Source of the DNA: Yinghuangia seranimata | GTDB taxonomy: Bacteria; Actinomycetota; Actinomycetes; Streptomycetales; Streptomycetaceae | Length of the DNA stretch: 64,000 nucleotides | Assembly (NCBI RefSeq): GCF_029953285.1 | Contig: NZ_JASAOI010000011.1 | Coordinates: 62,001 to 126,000 of the forward strand | Direction of reading: 5' to 3' | Shown: positions 34,394 to 42,367 of the stretch, piece after piece | Layout of the letters: each line of letters begins with the position of its first letter | Position numbering within the stretch: the stretch's first letter is position 1 | Position numbers and translations under genes: made by a program | Notes under the pieces: model-generated | What the model was told of the DNA's origin: nothing | Database searches by the model: none | Seen by the model: only the letters and a program-made list of their open reading frames with translations

Positions 34394-36772
34394 CTACACC
34401 CCGCTGGTCTCCCGTTCCCGATCGTCGGTCCCGTTGCCGGCGTCCCCGTCGGCGTCGAGGCGTCGTCCGCTGCGCAGCCGGTCCAGCGGCCCGTCGTCGC
34501 GGCGGCGGAACGTCGAGGCCGGCAGGAACGTCGCCCGGAACCGGGTGCCGCGCGGCGAAGCCGCCAGCATCGCGGTCCGCGCGGTGCGCACGTCCTCGGC
34601 CAGGCCCATGGTGCGCTGCGGCGCCTCGGGCGCGTACAGCACCTGTTCGGCGGCGAGCGCGATCCGTTCGAGGGCCTCGGAGAAGTAGACCCCGTCGGTG
34701 GGGAACTCCTCCGCGAGCCGCGCCGCCAACTGGCGCGGCGTCTCGGACGGTTCGATCCGGACGCCGAGGTCGCGCGCGGTGTCCAGGGTCTCCGTCCACG
34801 CGCCCAGGACCGCGTCGCCGGGGTCCCTGCCGCCGCCGCCGTCGGCGACGTCCCGGCTGAGCGCCCCGAGTCTGCGTTGTCGTACGTGCCGTCGGGCGAG
34901 CATGGGTGCCGCGAGGATCAGCAGCACCACGAGGGTGACGCCGGCACCGATGAGGGTGCCGGTCAGCCAGCCGCCGCCGTCGTCGCTCTTCGCGGGCGCG
35001 GCGCTCGCGCTCGGCTTGGCGCTGTCGCACTCGTCGAGGCGGCACTGCGTGGGCCGGGGCGCGGCGGACGGCGCGGTGGTGCTGGGCGCGGTGCTCGGCG
35101 CCTGCGTCGTCGGGACCGCGGTGGGCACGTTCTGGGTGTACGCCGGGCCGGTGCCGCGGGACGGCGTCGGCTCGAACCGCACCCAGCCGGTGCCCGCGAA
35201 GTACAGCTCGGGCCAGGCGTGCGCGTCGCGGCTGCCGACCTTGTAGCTGCCGTCGGCCTGCTGGGTGCCCGGCACGAACCCGACGGCGACCCGGGACGGG
35301 ATGCCGAGGATGCGCGCCATGATCGCCATCGTGGACGCGAACTGCTCGCAGTAGCCGACCTTCTGGTCCATGAAGTTGTCGATCGCGTTCGCGCCGTTGC
35401 CCGCCGGGATCTTGGTGTCGTAGCGGAACTCGCCCGACTCCGCGAACCACTTCTGCAGCCGCGCGGCCTGCTCGAACGGCGAGCCGACGCCCGCCTTCTC
35501 CTTGGTCTTCGTGCTGAGCGAGTACCGGAGCTCGGGCGGCACCTCCTTGTAGCGGTTCAGTTCGGGCGGCACCGGACCGGCGTTGCGCAGCTGCTCCTCG
35601 GTCGGCTTCACGTCCAGGCTGACGACGTCGTAGCGCTGGCCCGCCACGGTCTGCTTGTTGTCGCCCAGCAGCAACCGGCCCTCGTTCTCGTACCGCCAGC
35701 GGCCCTTCACCTTGACCTCGCTGGCGGCCCAGGGCAGCGGCAGCGAGTTCTGCGGGTAGTTCTTGCCGGCCCGGATCTCGCTGACCACGCGGTCGGCCTT
35801 CACCCCGGGGGTGAGTCCGACGGGCGCCGGCAGCGGGGTGGTGACCTTGGTGAGCGGCTGCTCGGACGGCTGCCAGCTGTTGCCGTCGAAGGTGTCCAGC
35901 GCCGCGATGCGCAGGTAGAAGGTGTTCGGCTGGGGGGCGTTGGTGGTGTAGGTGAGCAGCTGCGCGTTCTGCGGGTTGTTCAGCTCGTTCTTGAGCGTCA
36001 CCACGGGGTTGATGGTGGTGATGCGGTCCGAGCCGTCGCCGTTGTCGCGGTCCACCAGCCGGTTCGCGGTCATCGGCACGACGGCGGGGATGAGCACCGC
36101 GACGGCGAGGGTGGCCAGGGCGATGCGTCCGCCGCCGCGCGCCCAGGGCCGCTGCATGGACGTCCGCGATGCCTGGGCTCCGGCGGGGGCGAGTGGTCGG
36201 CCCCAGCGCAGCAGCCGTTCGCGGCCCTCGGCGAGCAGCAGTACGACGTACGCCAGGCCGGACAGCAGGAACACCGTCCAGCCCAGGCCGGACTCGGCGA
36301 GCGCGGCCGGGACGCTGTACAGCGCGAGCAGCGGAAGCCCCGCGGGCGCGGCCTGCGCGTAGGTCACGGCCACGGTGTCGACCAGCACCGCGACCGTGGC
36401 GACCACGGTCACCAGGATCGCCGCGATGCCCGGCGTCGCCGGCGCGGGCGGCGCGAAGCCGCGGATGTCGACGCCGCCCGCGTGCAGCAGGTCGCCGTAC
36501 GCGCGGATCGACGCCGGCGTCGGCAGTGGCCCGGACTCGCCGGGCACCAGCACCAGCAGCAGATAGGGGATCAGCACCACCAGCTGGATGGTCCCGATGA
36601 ACGGCCGCGGCACCGCCATTCGGCGCACCGCCTCGCCGGTCGCCGCGACCAGCAGGATCGCGCCGAGCGCTTTGGCGATCCACGAGCCGCCGTGCACCAG
36701 CGGCAGCAGCGACGACGACGTGAGCGTCGTCGCGAACGCGGCGGCCACGGCCATCCTGAGCCGCCCGGTCAT
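34394..36772 (-). CDS. TgpA-like transglutaminase-domain membrane protein
   Basis: 792 residues. Five or six N-terminal membrane helices (to ~235) anchor an external transglutaminase-like domain with the catalytic Cys in KVGYCEQFASTMAI (Cys near 475) and His in SRDAHAWPELYF (near 518). A Pro/Thr/Ser linker, another membrane helix (WLTGTLIGAGVTLVVLLILA) and a cytoplasmic DUF4129-like tail follow. The ATG overlaps the DUF58 stop in an ATGA. MoxR-DUF58-TgpA sets are common cell-envelope or stress-related assemblies in actinobacteria; the substrate is unknown. Confidence 0.9.
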   Translation of the reverse strand: MTGRLRMAVAAAFATTLTSSSLLPLVHGGSWIAKALGAILLVAATGEAVRRMAVPRPFIGTIQLVVLIPYLLLVLVPGESGPLPTPASIRAYGDLLHAGGVDIRGFAPPAPATPGIAAILVTVVATVAVLVDTVAVTYAQAAPAGLPLLALYSVPAALAESGLGWTVFLLSGLAYVVLLLAEGRERLLRWGRPLAPAGAQASRTSMQRPWARGGGRIALATLAVAVLIPAVVPMTANRLVDRDNGDGSDRITTINPVVTLKNELNNPQNAQLLTYTTNAPQPNTFYLRIAALDTFDGNSWQPSEQPLTKVTTPLPAPVGLTPGVKADRVVSEIRAGKNYPQNSLPLPWAASEVKVKGRWRYENEGRLLLGDNKQTVAGQRYDVVSLDVKPTEEQLRNAGPVPPELNRYKEVPPELRYSLSTKTKEKAGVGSPFEQAARLQKWFAESGEFRYDTKIPAGNGANAIDNFMDQKVGYCEQFASTMAIMARILGIPSRVAVGFVPGTQQADGSYKVGSRDAHAWPELYFAGTGWVRFEPTPSRGTGPAYTQNVPTAVPTTQAPSTAPSTTAPSAAPRPTQCRLDECDSAKPSASAAPAKSDDGGGWLTGTLIGAGVTLVVLLILAAPMLARRHVRQRRLGALSRDVADGGGGRDPGDAVLGAWTETLDTARDLGVRIEPSETPRQLAARLAEEFPTDGVYFSEALERIALAAEQVLYAPEAPQRTMGLAEDVRTARTAMLAASPRGTRFRATFLPASTFRRRDDGPLDRLRSGRRLDADGDAGNGTDDRERETSGV

Positions 36773-38118
36773 GCGCGGGCCTCCGTTCCCGTGTGCGGCG
36801 CGCCGTGCGAGGAGGCGTACGCCCCGCCGCGCACCGCCGAGTCGGTTCCGCGCCCGGCGCCGCGCCACAGGTCGGGCAGGCGGGTCGCGGCACTCGCCGA
36901 CAGCACCCGCCATCCGGCCTGGCGCAGCATCCCGACGGCGACGTCGTGCGGCAGGACGCCGGGCACCTTCGCGGTGTCCCACGCCGTCGTGTCGAGCACG
37001 ACCGCCAGGCCGCGCCCGGTCCCGTTGCGGGCCCGCGCCAGGCGGCGGGTGTCGTCCTCGGTCAGGTTCGCGAGCACGGCGACCGCCATGCCCTCGCCGC
37101 CGGGCTGCCGCATCGCGGCCTCCGCGCCGTCGAGGCCGGTCTTGACCCGGGCTTCGACGACCGCCAGCGCGTCCAGCAGGAAGCTCTCCGTCTCGGCGGG
37201 CGCCACGCGCATGCCCTCCGGCGCGCCCGCGAGCAGCTCCCCGTCGGAACCCAGCAGACGCGTGGTGTAGCCGCGGCGGCACAGGTGCACGCCGATCGAC
37301 GCGGCCGTGGAGACCGCCCACTCGAACGACGAGCTGGGGCCCTCACCGCGGTGCGCCGTGAGCCGCGTGTCCAGCAGCAGCGTCGCCTGGTTCTGCCACG
37401 ACTGCTCCTCGCGGCGCACCATCAGCTCGCCCCGCCGCGCGGTCGACCGCCAGTGCACCCGGCGCACGTCGTCGCCGTGCCGGTACTCGCGCGGCAGCAC
37501 GTCCTCCTCGCCGGACGACGCCAGGCTGCGCGCGTTGCCGTCGCCGTAGCCGCTCCACTCGCCGCCCAGGTCGACGGCCGGGAGCTGCTGAACGATCGGC
37601 GTGACCACCAGCGTGTCGCGCGCGGCGAACGAGCGCGTCAGCTCGCACATGCCGAACGGGTCGGCGAGCCGCAGCCGCAGCGGGCCCACCGAGAACTTGC
37701 CGCGCAGGTCCGAGCGGACCCGGTACGCGACCTGCCGGTAGCCGTGCGGCTCGATGCGGTCCAGCACGAAGCGCGGACGCGAGCCCAGCACGTACGGCAC
37801 GTGGTCCTCGAGCATCAGCAGCCCGGTGGGGATGCGCGACACGTTCGCGACCCGGAGCCGGATCTGCGCCTCGCTCCCTGCCGCGACCCGGCCCGGGTCG
37901 AGCGCGCGGGTGCTGGTGACCAGGTGGCGGGTGCGCGCGACGACCAGCACGGCGACCAAGGGCAGCGCGGCGAGCAGGAAGCCCACCCGCAGCAGGTCGC
38001 GCTGGCCGAGCACGAGCGCGCAGATGGCGGCCGCGATGCCCGCCGCGAGGAAGGAACGTCCCCGGGTGGTCAGCCCGGACAGTGCGGTGCGCACCTCAGC
38101 GCGCCGGTCCGTGGCCAT
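36769..38118 (-). CDS. DUF58 domain-containing membrane protein
   Basis: 449 residues. Two N-terminal helices (LAAGIAAAICALVLGQRDLL, VGFLLAALPLVAVLVVA) precede a beta-sandwich region and the DUF58 core REYRHGDDVRRVHWRSTARR followed by GELMVRREE, which leads into a von Willebrand A-like fold. DUF58 proteins pair with MoxR ATPases, probably as chaperone clients or adaptors. The start at 38118 overlaps the moxR 3' end by 23 bases, and its own stop overlaps the TgpA start, so the three genes form a tight operon. Confidence 0.9.
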   Translation of the reverse strand: MATDRRAEVRTALSGLTTRGRSFLAAGIAAAICALVLGQRDLLRVGFLLAALPLVAVLVVARTRHLVTSTRALDPGRVAAGSEAQIRLRVANVSRIPTGLLMLEDHVPYVLGSRPRFVLDRIEPHGYRQVAYRVRSDLRGKFSVGPLRLRLADPFGMCELTRSFAARDTLVVTPIVQQLPAVDLGGEWSGYGDGNARSLASSGEEDVLPREYRHGDDVRRVHWRSTARRGELMVRREEQSWQNQATLLLDTRLTAHRGEGPSSSFEWAVSTAASIGVHLCRRGYTTRLLGSDGELLAGAPEGMRVAPAETESFLLDALAVVEARVKTGLDGAEAAMRQPGGEGMAVAVLANLTEDDTRRLARARNGTGRGLAVVLDTTAWDTAKVPGVLPHDVAVGMLRQAGWRVLSASAATRLPDLWRGAGRGTDSAVRGGAYASSHGAPHTGTEARA

Positions 38119-39334
38119 TGCCGTAGAAGGGGCCGGTCGGGGCGCCGCCGTAGTGCCCGCTCTGGTCCGGGTAGGGCTGCTGCTGCGGCTGGTGCTGCTG
38201 CGGCTGCGCGTACGGGGCGGGGTGGCCGCCGTATCCGGGCTGCGCGGCGTATCCGGGCTGGGGCGCCTGCATCGTCGGCTGCCGCGGGGCGGGCGCGGCG
38301 GCCCGGACCGGGTTCGGCACCGGGGCCGGCGCGGGGCGGGCCGCGGCCTGCTGCTGCGGCCGGCCGTCCTGGCCGCCGGGGACCGGGACGAGGCGCACCA
38401 GGTCGAGCACGACCTGCTCCACGCTGCGCCGCGACATCTGCGCCTCGGCGGTCGGCAGCAGGCGGTGCGCGAGCACCGGGACGGCCAGCGCCTGCAGGTC
38501 GTCCGGCAGCACGTAGTTGCGGTTGTCGAGTGCGGCGGCGGCGCGGGCCGCGCGTATGAGGTGCAGCGTGGCGCGGGGCGACGCGCCGAGCCGCAGCTCC
38601 GCCGAGTTGCGGGTCGCGTTGACCAGGTCGACCGCGTAGCGCGCGACACCGGGGGAGACGTGCACCTCGCGCACCGCCTCGATGAGCTTGACGATGTCGC
38701 GGGCGTCCGCGACCGGGTCGAGCGAGTCCAGCGGCGAGCCGGTGCCGTGCACGCCGAGCATCTCCAGCTCGGCCTCGGGCGACGGGTAGCCCATCGACAC
38801 GCGCGCCATAAAGCGGTCCCGCTGCGCCTCGGGCAGCGGGTAGGTGCCTTCCATCTCCACCGGGTTCTGGGTGGCGATGACCATGAACGGGCTCTGCAGC
38901 TCGTACGTCGTTCCGTCGACGGTGACCTGGCGCTCGGCCATGCACTCCAGGAGCGCCGACTGCGTCTTCGGCGACGCGCGGTTGATCTCGTCGCCGACCA
39001 CGATGTTGGCGAAGATCGCGCCCGGCTTGAATTCGAACTCGCGGCGCTCCTGGTCGTACACACTCACGCCGGTGATGTCCGACGGCAGCAGGTCCGGCGT
39101 GAACTGCACGCGCCGCACCGAACAGTCGACCGAGCGGGCCAGCGACTTGGCCAACATCGTCTTGCCCACGCCCGGCACGTCCTCGACCAGGAGGTGGCCC
39201 TCGGCGAGCAGCACGGTCAGTGCGAGCCGAACCACCTCGGGCTTGCCTTCGATCACGCTCTCCATAGCCCCCCGGATGCGCGTGGCGGTGGCCACCAGCT
39301 CCTTGAGACCGGCCTGATCGTTGAACGTCGACAC
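38096..39334 (-). CDS. MoxR-family AAA+ ATPase
   Basis: 412 residues. Walker A GVGKT (55-59), Walker B IVVGDEINRA (111-120), sensor-1 ATQNP (154-158) and the MoxR helix ending LPEAQRDRFM (168-176) are complete. The C-terminal 80 residues are a Pro/Gln/Tyr/Gly-rich tail not needed for the fold. MoxR ATPases mature or remodel partner complexes, here probably the DUF58 protein. GTG start. It is first in its operon and divergent from mraZ across 404 bases. Confidence 0.93.
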   Translation of the reverse strand: MSTFNDQAGLKELVATATRIRGAMESVIEGKPEVVRLALTVLLAEGHLLVEDVPGVGKTMLAKSLARSVDCSVRRVQFTPDLLPSDITGVSVYDQERREFEFKPGAIFANIVVGDEINRASPKTQSALLECMAERQVTVDGTTYELQSPFMVIATQNPVEMEGTYPLPEAQRDRFMARVSMGYPSPEAELEMLGVHGTGSPLDSLDPVADARDIVKLIEAVREVHVSPGVARYAVDLVNATRNSAELRLGASPRATLHLIRAARAAAALDNRNYVLPDDLQALAVPVLAHRLLPTAEAQMSRRSVEQVVLDLVRLVPVPGGQDGRPQQQAAARPAPAPVPNPVRAAAPAPRQPTMQAPQPGYAAQPGYGGHPAPYAQPQQHQPQQQPYPDQSGHYGGAPTGPFYGNGHGPAR

Positions 39335-39665
39335 CCGTGCCCTCCCTGCCCATTGACGGCCCGCCCGACGGACGTGGCCACAAGGCCGATTGTCACAGGT
39401 GTGCGGCCGTCCGTGTCACCCAGGAGAGTGATCGTTTTCGGACGGCTCGCACAACGTGACACGGCTCCGCGGGATAGGAGTCTCACGCGCCGCCGTTTGG
39501 TTGCAGTCGATCTTGACCGGGTCCGCGCGAATCGGATTGACGCCCGTGCGGCACCCGCGCGTCGGGGGCGCACGCCGCCGGCCGCGCACGCCCTCCACTT
39601 CGCTCCACCCCCTCCGACCTGCGGTTTTGTGACCCGTGGGGGGCGTGTGGCGGGTCCGCAAAGGG

Positions 39666-39693
39666 TTGACCGTGGGGTTTGGTGGAGTAGAGT
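39666..39693 (+). promoter_or_regulatory. mraZ/dcw promoter
   Basis: TTGACC (39666-39671) and TAGAGT (39688-39693) with a 16-base spacer, predicting a start near 39700 and a ~39-base leader. The hexamers are interleaved with the MraZ-type repeats. Confidence 0.65.
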
Positions 39694-39705
39694 GGCGGGA
39701 AATGG
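39672..39705 (+). promoter_or_regulatory. MraZ-binding direct repeats
   Basis: GTGG at 39672, 39682 and 39692 and ATGG at 39702 recur at exactly 10-base spacing. MraZ proteins bind arrays of TGGG/GTGG-type repeats of this period before their own gene, so this is a probable autoregulatory site over the promoter. Confidence 0.7.
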
Positions 39706-39738
39706 GGCCGTGAGAAGCTCGACGGCGCGGAGGTGCTC

Positions 39739-40161
39739 GTGTTCCTGGGCACTTACGAGCCCCGATTGGACGAGAAGGGTCGGCTGATCCTTCCGGCGAA
39801 GTTCCGTGACGAGTTGGCGGAGGGCCTAGTGATCACCAAGGGGCAGGAGCACTGCCTCTATGTGTGGCCCGTGCCCGAGTTCGAACGGATCACCGAGCAG
39901 CTGCGCGCGGCCCCGCTCGCGTCCAAGGCGCACCGGGACTACATGCGCGTGTTCTTCGCCGGCGCTTCCGACGAGGTACCGGACAAGCAGGGGCGGATCC
40001 TCGTCCCCCCGGCCCTGCGCGCGTACGCGGGCCTGGAACGCGAGTGCGTCGTCATCGGAGCGGGCGCCCGGGTCGAGATCTGGGACGCCGAGGCGTGGCG
40101 CGTCTACCTGGAGGCCCAGGAGGACTCGTTCGCCGAGCTGTCCGAGGAGGTGCTGTCCTGA
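39739..40161 (+). CDS. mraZ: Transcriptional regulator MraZ
   Basis: 140 residues. The GTG at 39739 gives the canonical [21 protein letters not shown] ends 5 bases before it, while the alternative GTG at 39733 overlaps that site. The two SpoVT/AbrB-type half motifs are [13 protein letters not shown] (11-23) and [13 protein letters not shown] (82-94). MraZ is a ring-forming DNA-binding protein that controls the dcw operon from repeats like those just upstream. It is the first gene of the division and cell wall cluster. Confidence 0.96.
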   Translation: MFLGTYEPRLDEKGRLILPAKFRDELAEGLVITKGQEHCLYVWPVPEFERITEQLRAAPLASKAHRDYMRVFFAGASDEVPDKQGRILVPPALRAYAGLERECVVIGAGARVEIWDAEAWRVYLEAQEDSFAELSEEVLS

Positions 40162-40389
40162 CGGACGTGCCGTGAGGTCTCCACCCGCTCCGAGCTTTCT
40201 GGCGCTCCTTCCCCGGTGCCAGACGGTCACTTCCCCAGACGAGCGGGCGGGGACCTGGCGGCACGTACGTGCCGGACGCACCCGGCCTGCCGGACCCGAG
40301 CCCCGGTCCATGGCAGGCTGTCTGCTTCCGCGGCGCACCCGCCGCGCGCACCACCCGCCGCGCGCCCGCGGCAGCACGAAAGGGTCGAG

Positions 40390-41418
40390 ATGAACGCGAC
40401 CGCGGCCCCGCCCCCCGCGAACCCCGGCGGCGACCCCCGGGGCACCGACCCGGAGGCCGACGGGGAAACGCACGCGCACGTCCCGGTCCTGCTCGACCGC
40501 TGCGTCAACCTGCTCGCCCCCGCCCTCGACGGCAAGCCCGGCGCCGTCGTCGTCGACGCCACCCTCGGCATGGGCGGCCACAGCGAAGCCCTCCTGCGGC
40601 GCTTCCCCGAGGCCCGGCTCATCGGCCTCGACCGCGACCCCGAGGCGCTCGCCCGCTCCGGGCGGCGGCTCGCCCCGTTCGGCGACCGCGCCACCCTCGT
40701 GCACGCCGTCTACGACGAGCTCCCCGACGTGCTGCGCCGGCTCGGGATCCGGCGCATCGACGGGATCCTGTTCGACCTCGGCGTTTCGTCCCTCCAACTC
40801 GACGAGGCCGGACGCGGGTTCGCGTACGCCCAGGACGCCCCCCTCGACATGCGGATGGACCCGACGCGGGGCGTCACCGCGGCCGAGGTCCTCAACACCT
40901 ACCCGGCCGCCGACCTCGCCCGGATCCTCCGCGTCTACGGCGAGGAGCGGTTCGCGCGGAAGATCGCCGACACCGTCGTACGGGAGCGCGAACGCGAGCC
41001 GTTCACCGACAGCGCGCGGCTCGTCGACCTGGTGCGCAACGCCATCCCGGCGGCGACCCGACGCACCGGCGGCAACCCCGCCAAGCGCACCTTCCAGGCG
41101 CTGCGGATCGAGGTCAACCAGGAACTCGCCGTCCTGGAACGCGCGCTGCCCGCGGCGATCGCGGCCCTCGCGGTCGGCGGCCGCATCGTCGTGCTGTCGT
41201 ACCACTCGCTGGAAGACCGCATGACCAAGCGGGCCATCGCCGCCGGCGCGACCAGCAAGGCCCCGCCGGACCTCCCGATTGTGCCCGTCGAGCTCCAGCC
41301 CACCCTCAAGGTCCTGACCCGCGCCAGCGAGGGCGCGACCGAGGCCGAGATCGCCGAGAACCCGCGCGCGGCGTCGGCCCGGCTCCGGGCGGCCGAACGC
41401 GTACGGGAGGACTCGTGA
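40390..41418 (+). CDS. rsmH: 16S rRNA m4C1402 methyltransferase (RsmH/MraW)
   Basis: 342 residues. It methylates N4 of C1402 in the decoding centre of 16S rRNA. After a ~30-residue Pro/Asp-rich leader, [27 protein letters not shown] and [10 protein letters not shown] form the SAM pocket, and [20 protein letters not shown] with PLDMRMDP is the RsmH signature. ATG 40390 follows GAAAGGG. The 228-base gap from mraZ holds no gene. Its stop overlaps the ftsL GTG. Confidence 0.95.
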   Translation: MNATAAPPPANPGGDPRGTDPEADGETHAHVPVLLDRCVNLLAPALDGKPGAVVVDATLGMGGHSEALLRRFPEARLIGLDRDPEALARSGRRLAPFGDRATLVHAVYDELPDVLRRLGIRRIDGILFDLGVSSLQLDEAGRGFAYAQDAPLDMRMDPTRGVTAAEVLNTYPAADLARILRVYGEERFARKIADTVVREREREPFTDSARLVDLVRNAIPAATRRTGGNPAKRTFQALRIEVNQELAVLERALPAAIAALAVGGRIVVLSYHSLEDRMTKRAIAAGATSKAPPDLPIVPVELQPTLKVLTRASEGATEAEIAENPRAASARLRAAERVREDS

Positions 41419-41843
41419 CCGCAGCCCCCGCCGGCCGCAAGCCGCCGGTGTCGCGCACGCCGTTCGTGCTGCTGATGGTCCTGCTCCTCGGCGGCGGCCT
41501 GCTCGGCCTCCTGCTGCTCAACACCGCGCTGAACCAGGGCTCGTTCGACGACTCCCGGCTCAAGAAGCAGAACAGCAAGCTCTCCGACGAGGAAGAGGCC
41601 CTGCGCCGCGAGCTCGAACAGCTCTCCGCCCCCGGCGAACTGGCCCGCAAGGCCCAGGAACTCGGCATGATCCCCGGCGGCAACCCGGTCTTCCTCGACC
41701 CGGTCACCGGCGACGTCCAAGGCAGCGCCAAGCCGGCCTCCCCGAGACCGTCCCCGACCCCGACCGCCCCCGCGACCCTCCCGGTCGCACCCCCACCCGC
41801 CACCCCCGTGGCACCCTCGGCCACCACGCCGCCCCCGCGCTGA
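41415..41843 (+). CDS. ftsL: Cell division protein FtsL-like
   Basis: 142 residues, starting at the GTG that overlaps the rsmH stop. A short cytoplasmic N-terminus, one membrane helix ([20 protein letters not shown], about 17-36) and a short coiled coil ([20 protein letters not shown]) fit FtsL/DivIC-type divisome proteins. The tail is Pro/Ala/Thr-rich. FtsL pairs with DivIC and FtsQ to activate FtsW-FtsI. Sequence is poorly conserved in this family, so position between rsmH and ftsI is the main support. Confidence 0.85.
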   Translation: MTAAPAGRKPPVSRTPFVLLMVLLLGGGLLGLLLLNTALNQGSFDDSRLKKQNSKLSDEEEALRRELEQLSAPGELARKAQELGMIPGGNPVFLDPVTGDVQGSAKPASPRPSPTPTAPATLPVAPPPATPVAPSATTPPPR

Positions 41844-42367
41844 CCCCAAAGACCGCCGGCCCACCGAAGCCGGCACCACGGCCGCTCACCGGCCCCGAGC
41901 CCGGGGCGGGGCCGGCGAGCGGACGGGGGCGAACCCCCCGCGCCGAGGAGGCCCGATGCCCAACGAGCCCCGACGAACGAACGGCCCACACCGGGCGTGG
42001 TCGCCGACGTGCGGTAGCCGCTGCCGACAGCCCCGCCGGCGCTGCACGCGGCGACGTTCACAGGCGTTGGCTGTGTGCTTGTCGGTCGGGTTCGCGGTCC
42101 GGTGGTCGGGTGCTGATGCGGCGTCGGATGTCCGGGGTTGCGGTGGAGGCGGTCGTGACCGTTGGCGGGTGGCGTGCGTCGTGCATGGGGGTGCCGGTGC
42201 GGTCGGTGGCCGCATGAGCACTGTCGGTGCGGGCGGGGCGGCACGGAGGGGTTGCGTGCGGCTTTGCCTGCCCGTCGACGGCGCGTCGGGCGGGCGGTGC
42301 GGCGTTGGTGCGCGAGGGTGGATGGCGTTTTTCCGGTTCGGGACGTGGTGCGGAAGGTGGCCTCGGG
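41844..42367. other. Gap between ftsL and ftsI
   Basis: 524 bases, unusually long for this place in the cluster. A hairpin lies at 41884-41920 (GCTC and CCGGCCCC with their complements). From about 42055 the + strand turns G/T-rich. Open frames here have no domain-like content. It could hold the ftsI promoter or the start of an even longer FtsI N-terminus. Confidence 0.5.

Larger units (their letters stand above)
39335..39738. other. Divergent region between moxR and mraZ
   Basis: 404 bases without a gene. The right end holds the mraZ promoter and MraZ-type repeats. The left half must carry the moxR promoter, but no clear hexamers stand out there. Confidence 0.6.

Noticed and set aside
34214-37270. 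A 1018-codon plus-strand frame opposite the TgpA and DUF58 genes
   Set aside because: Shadow; it also runs through the terminator hairpin.
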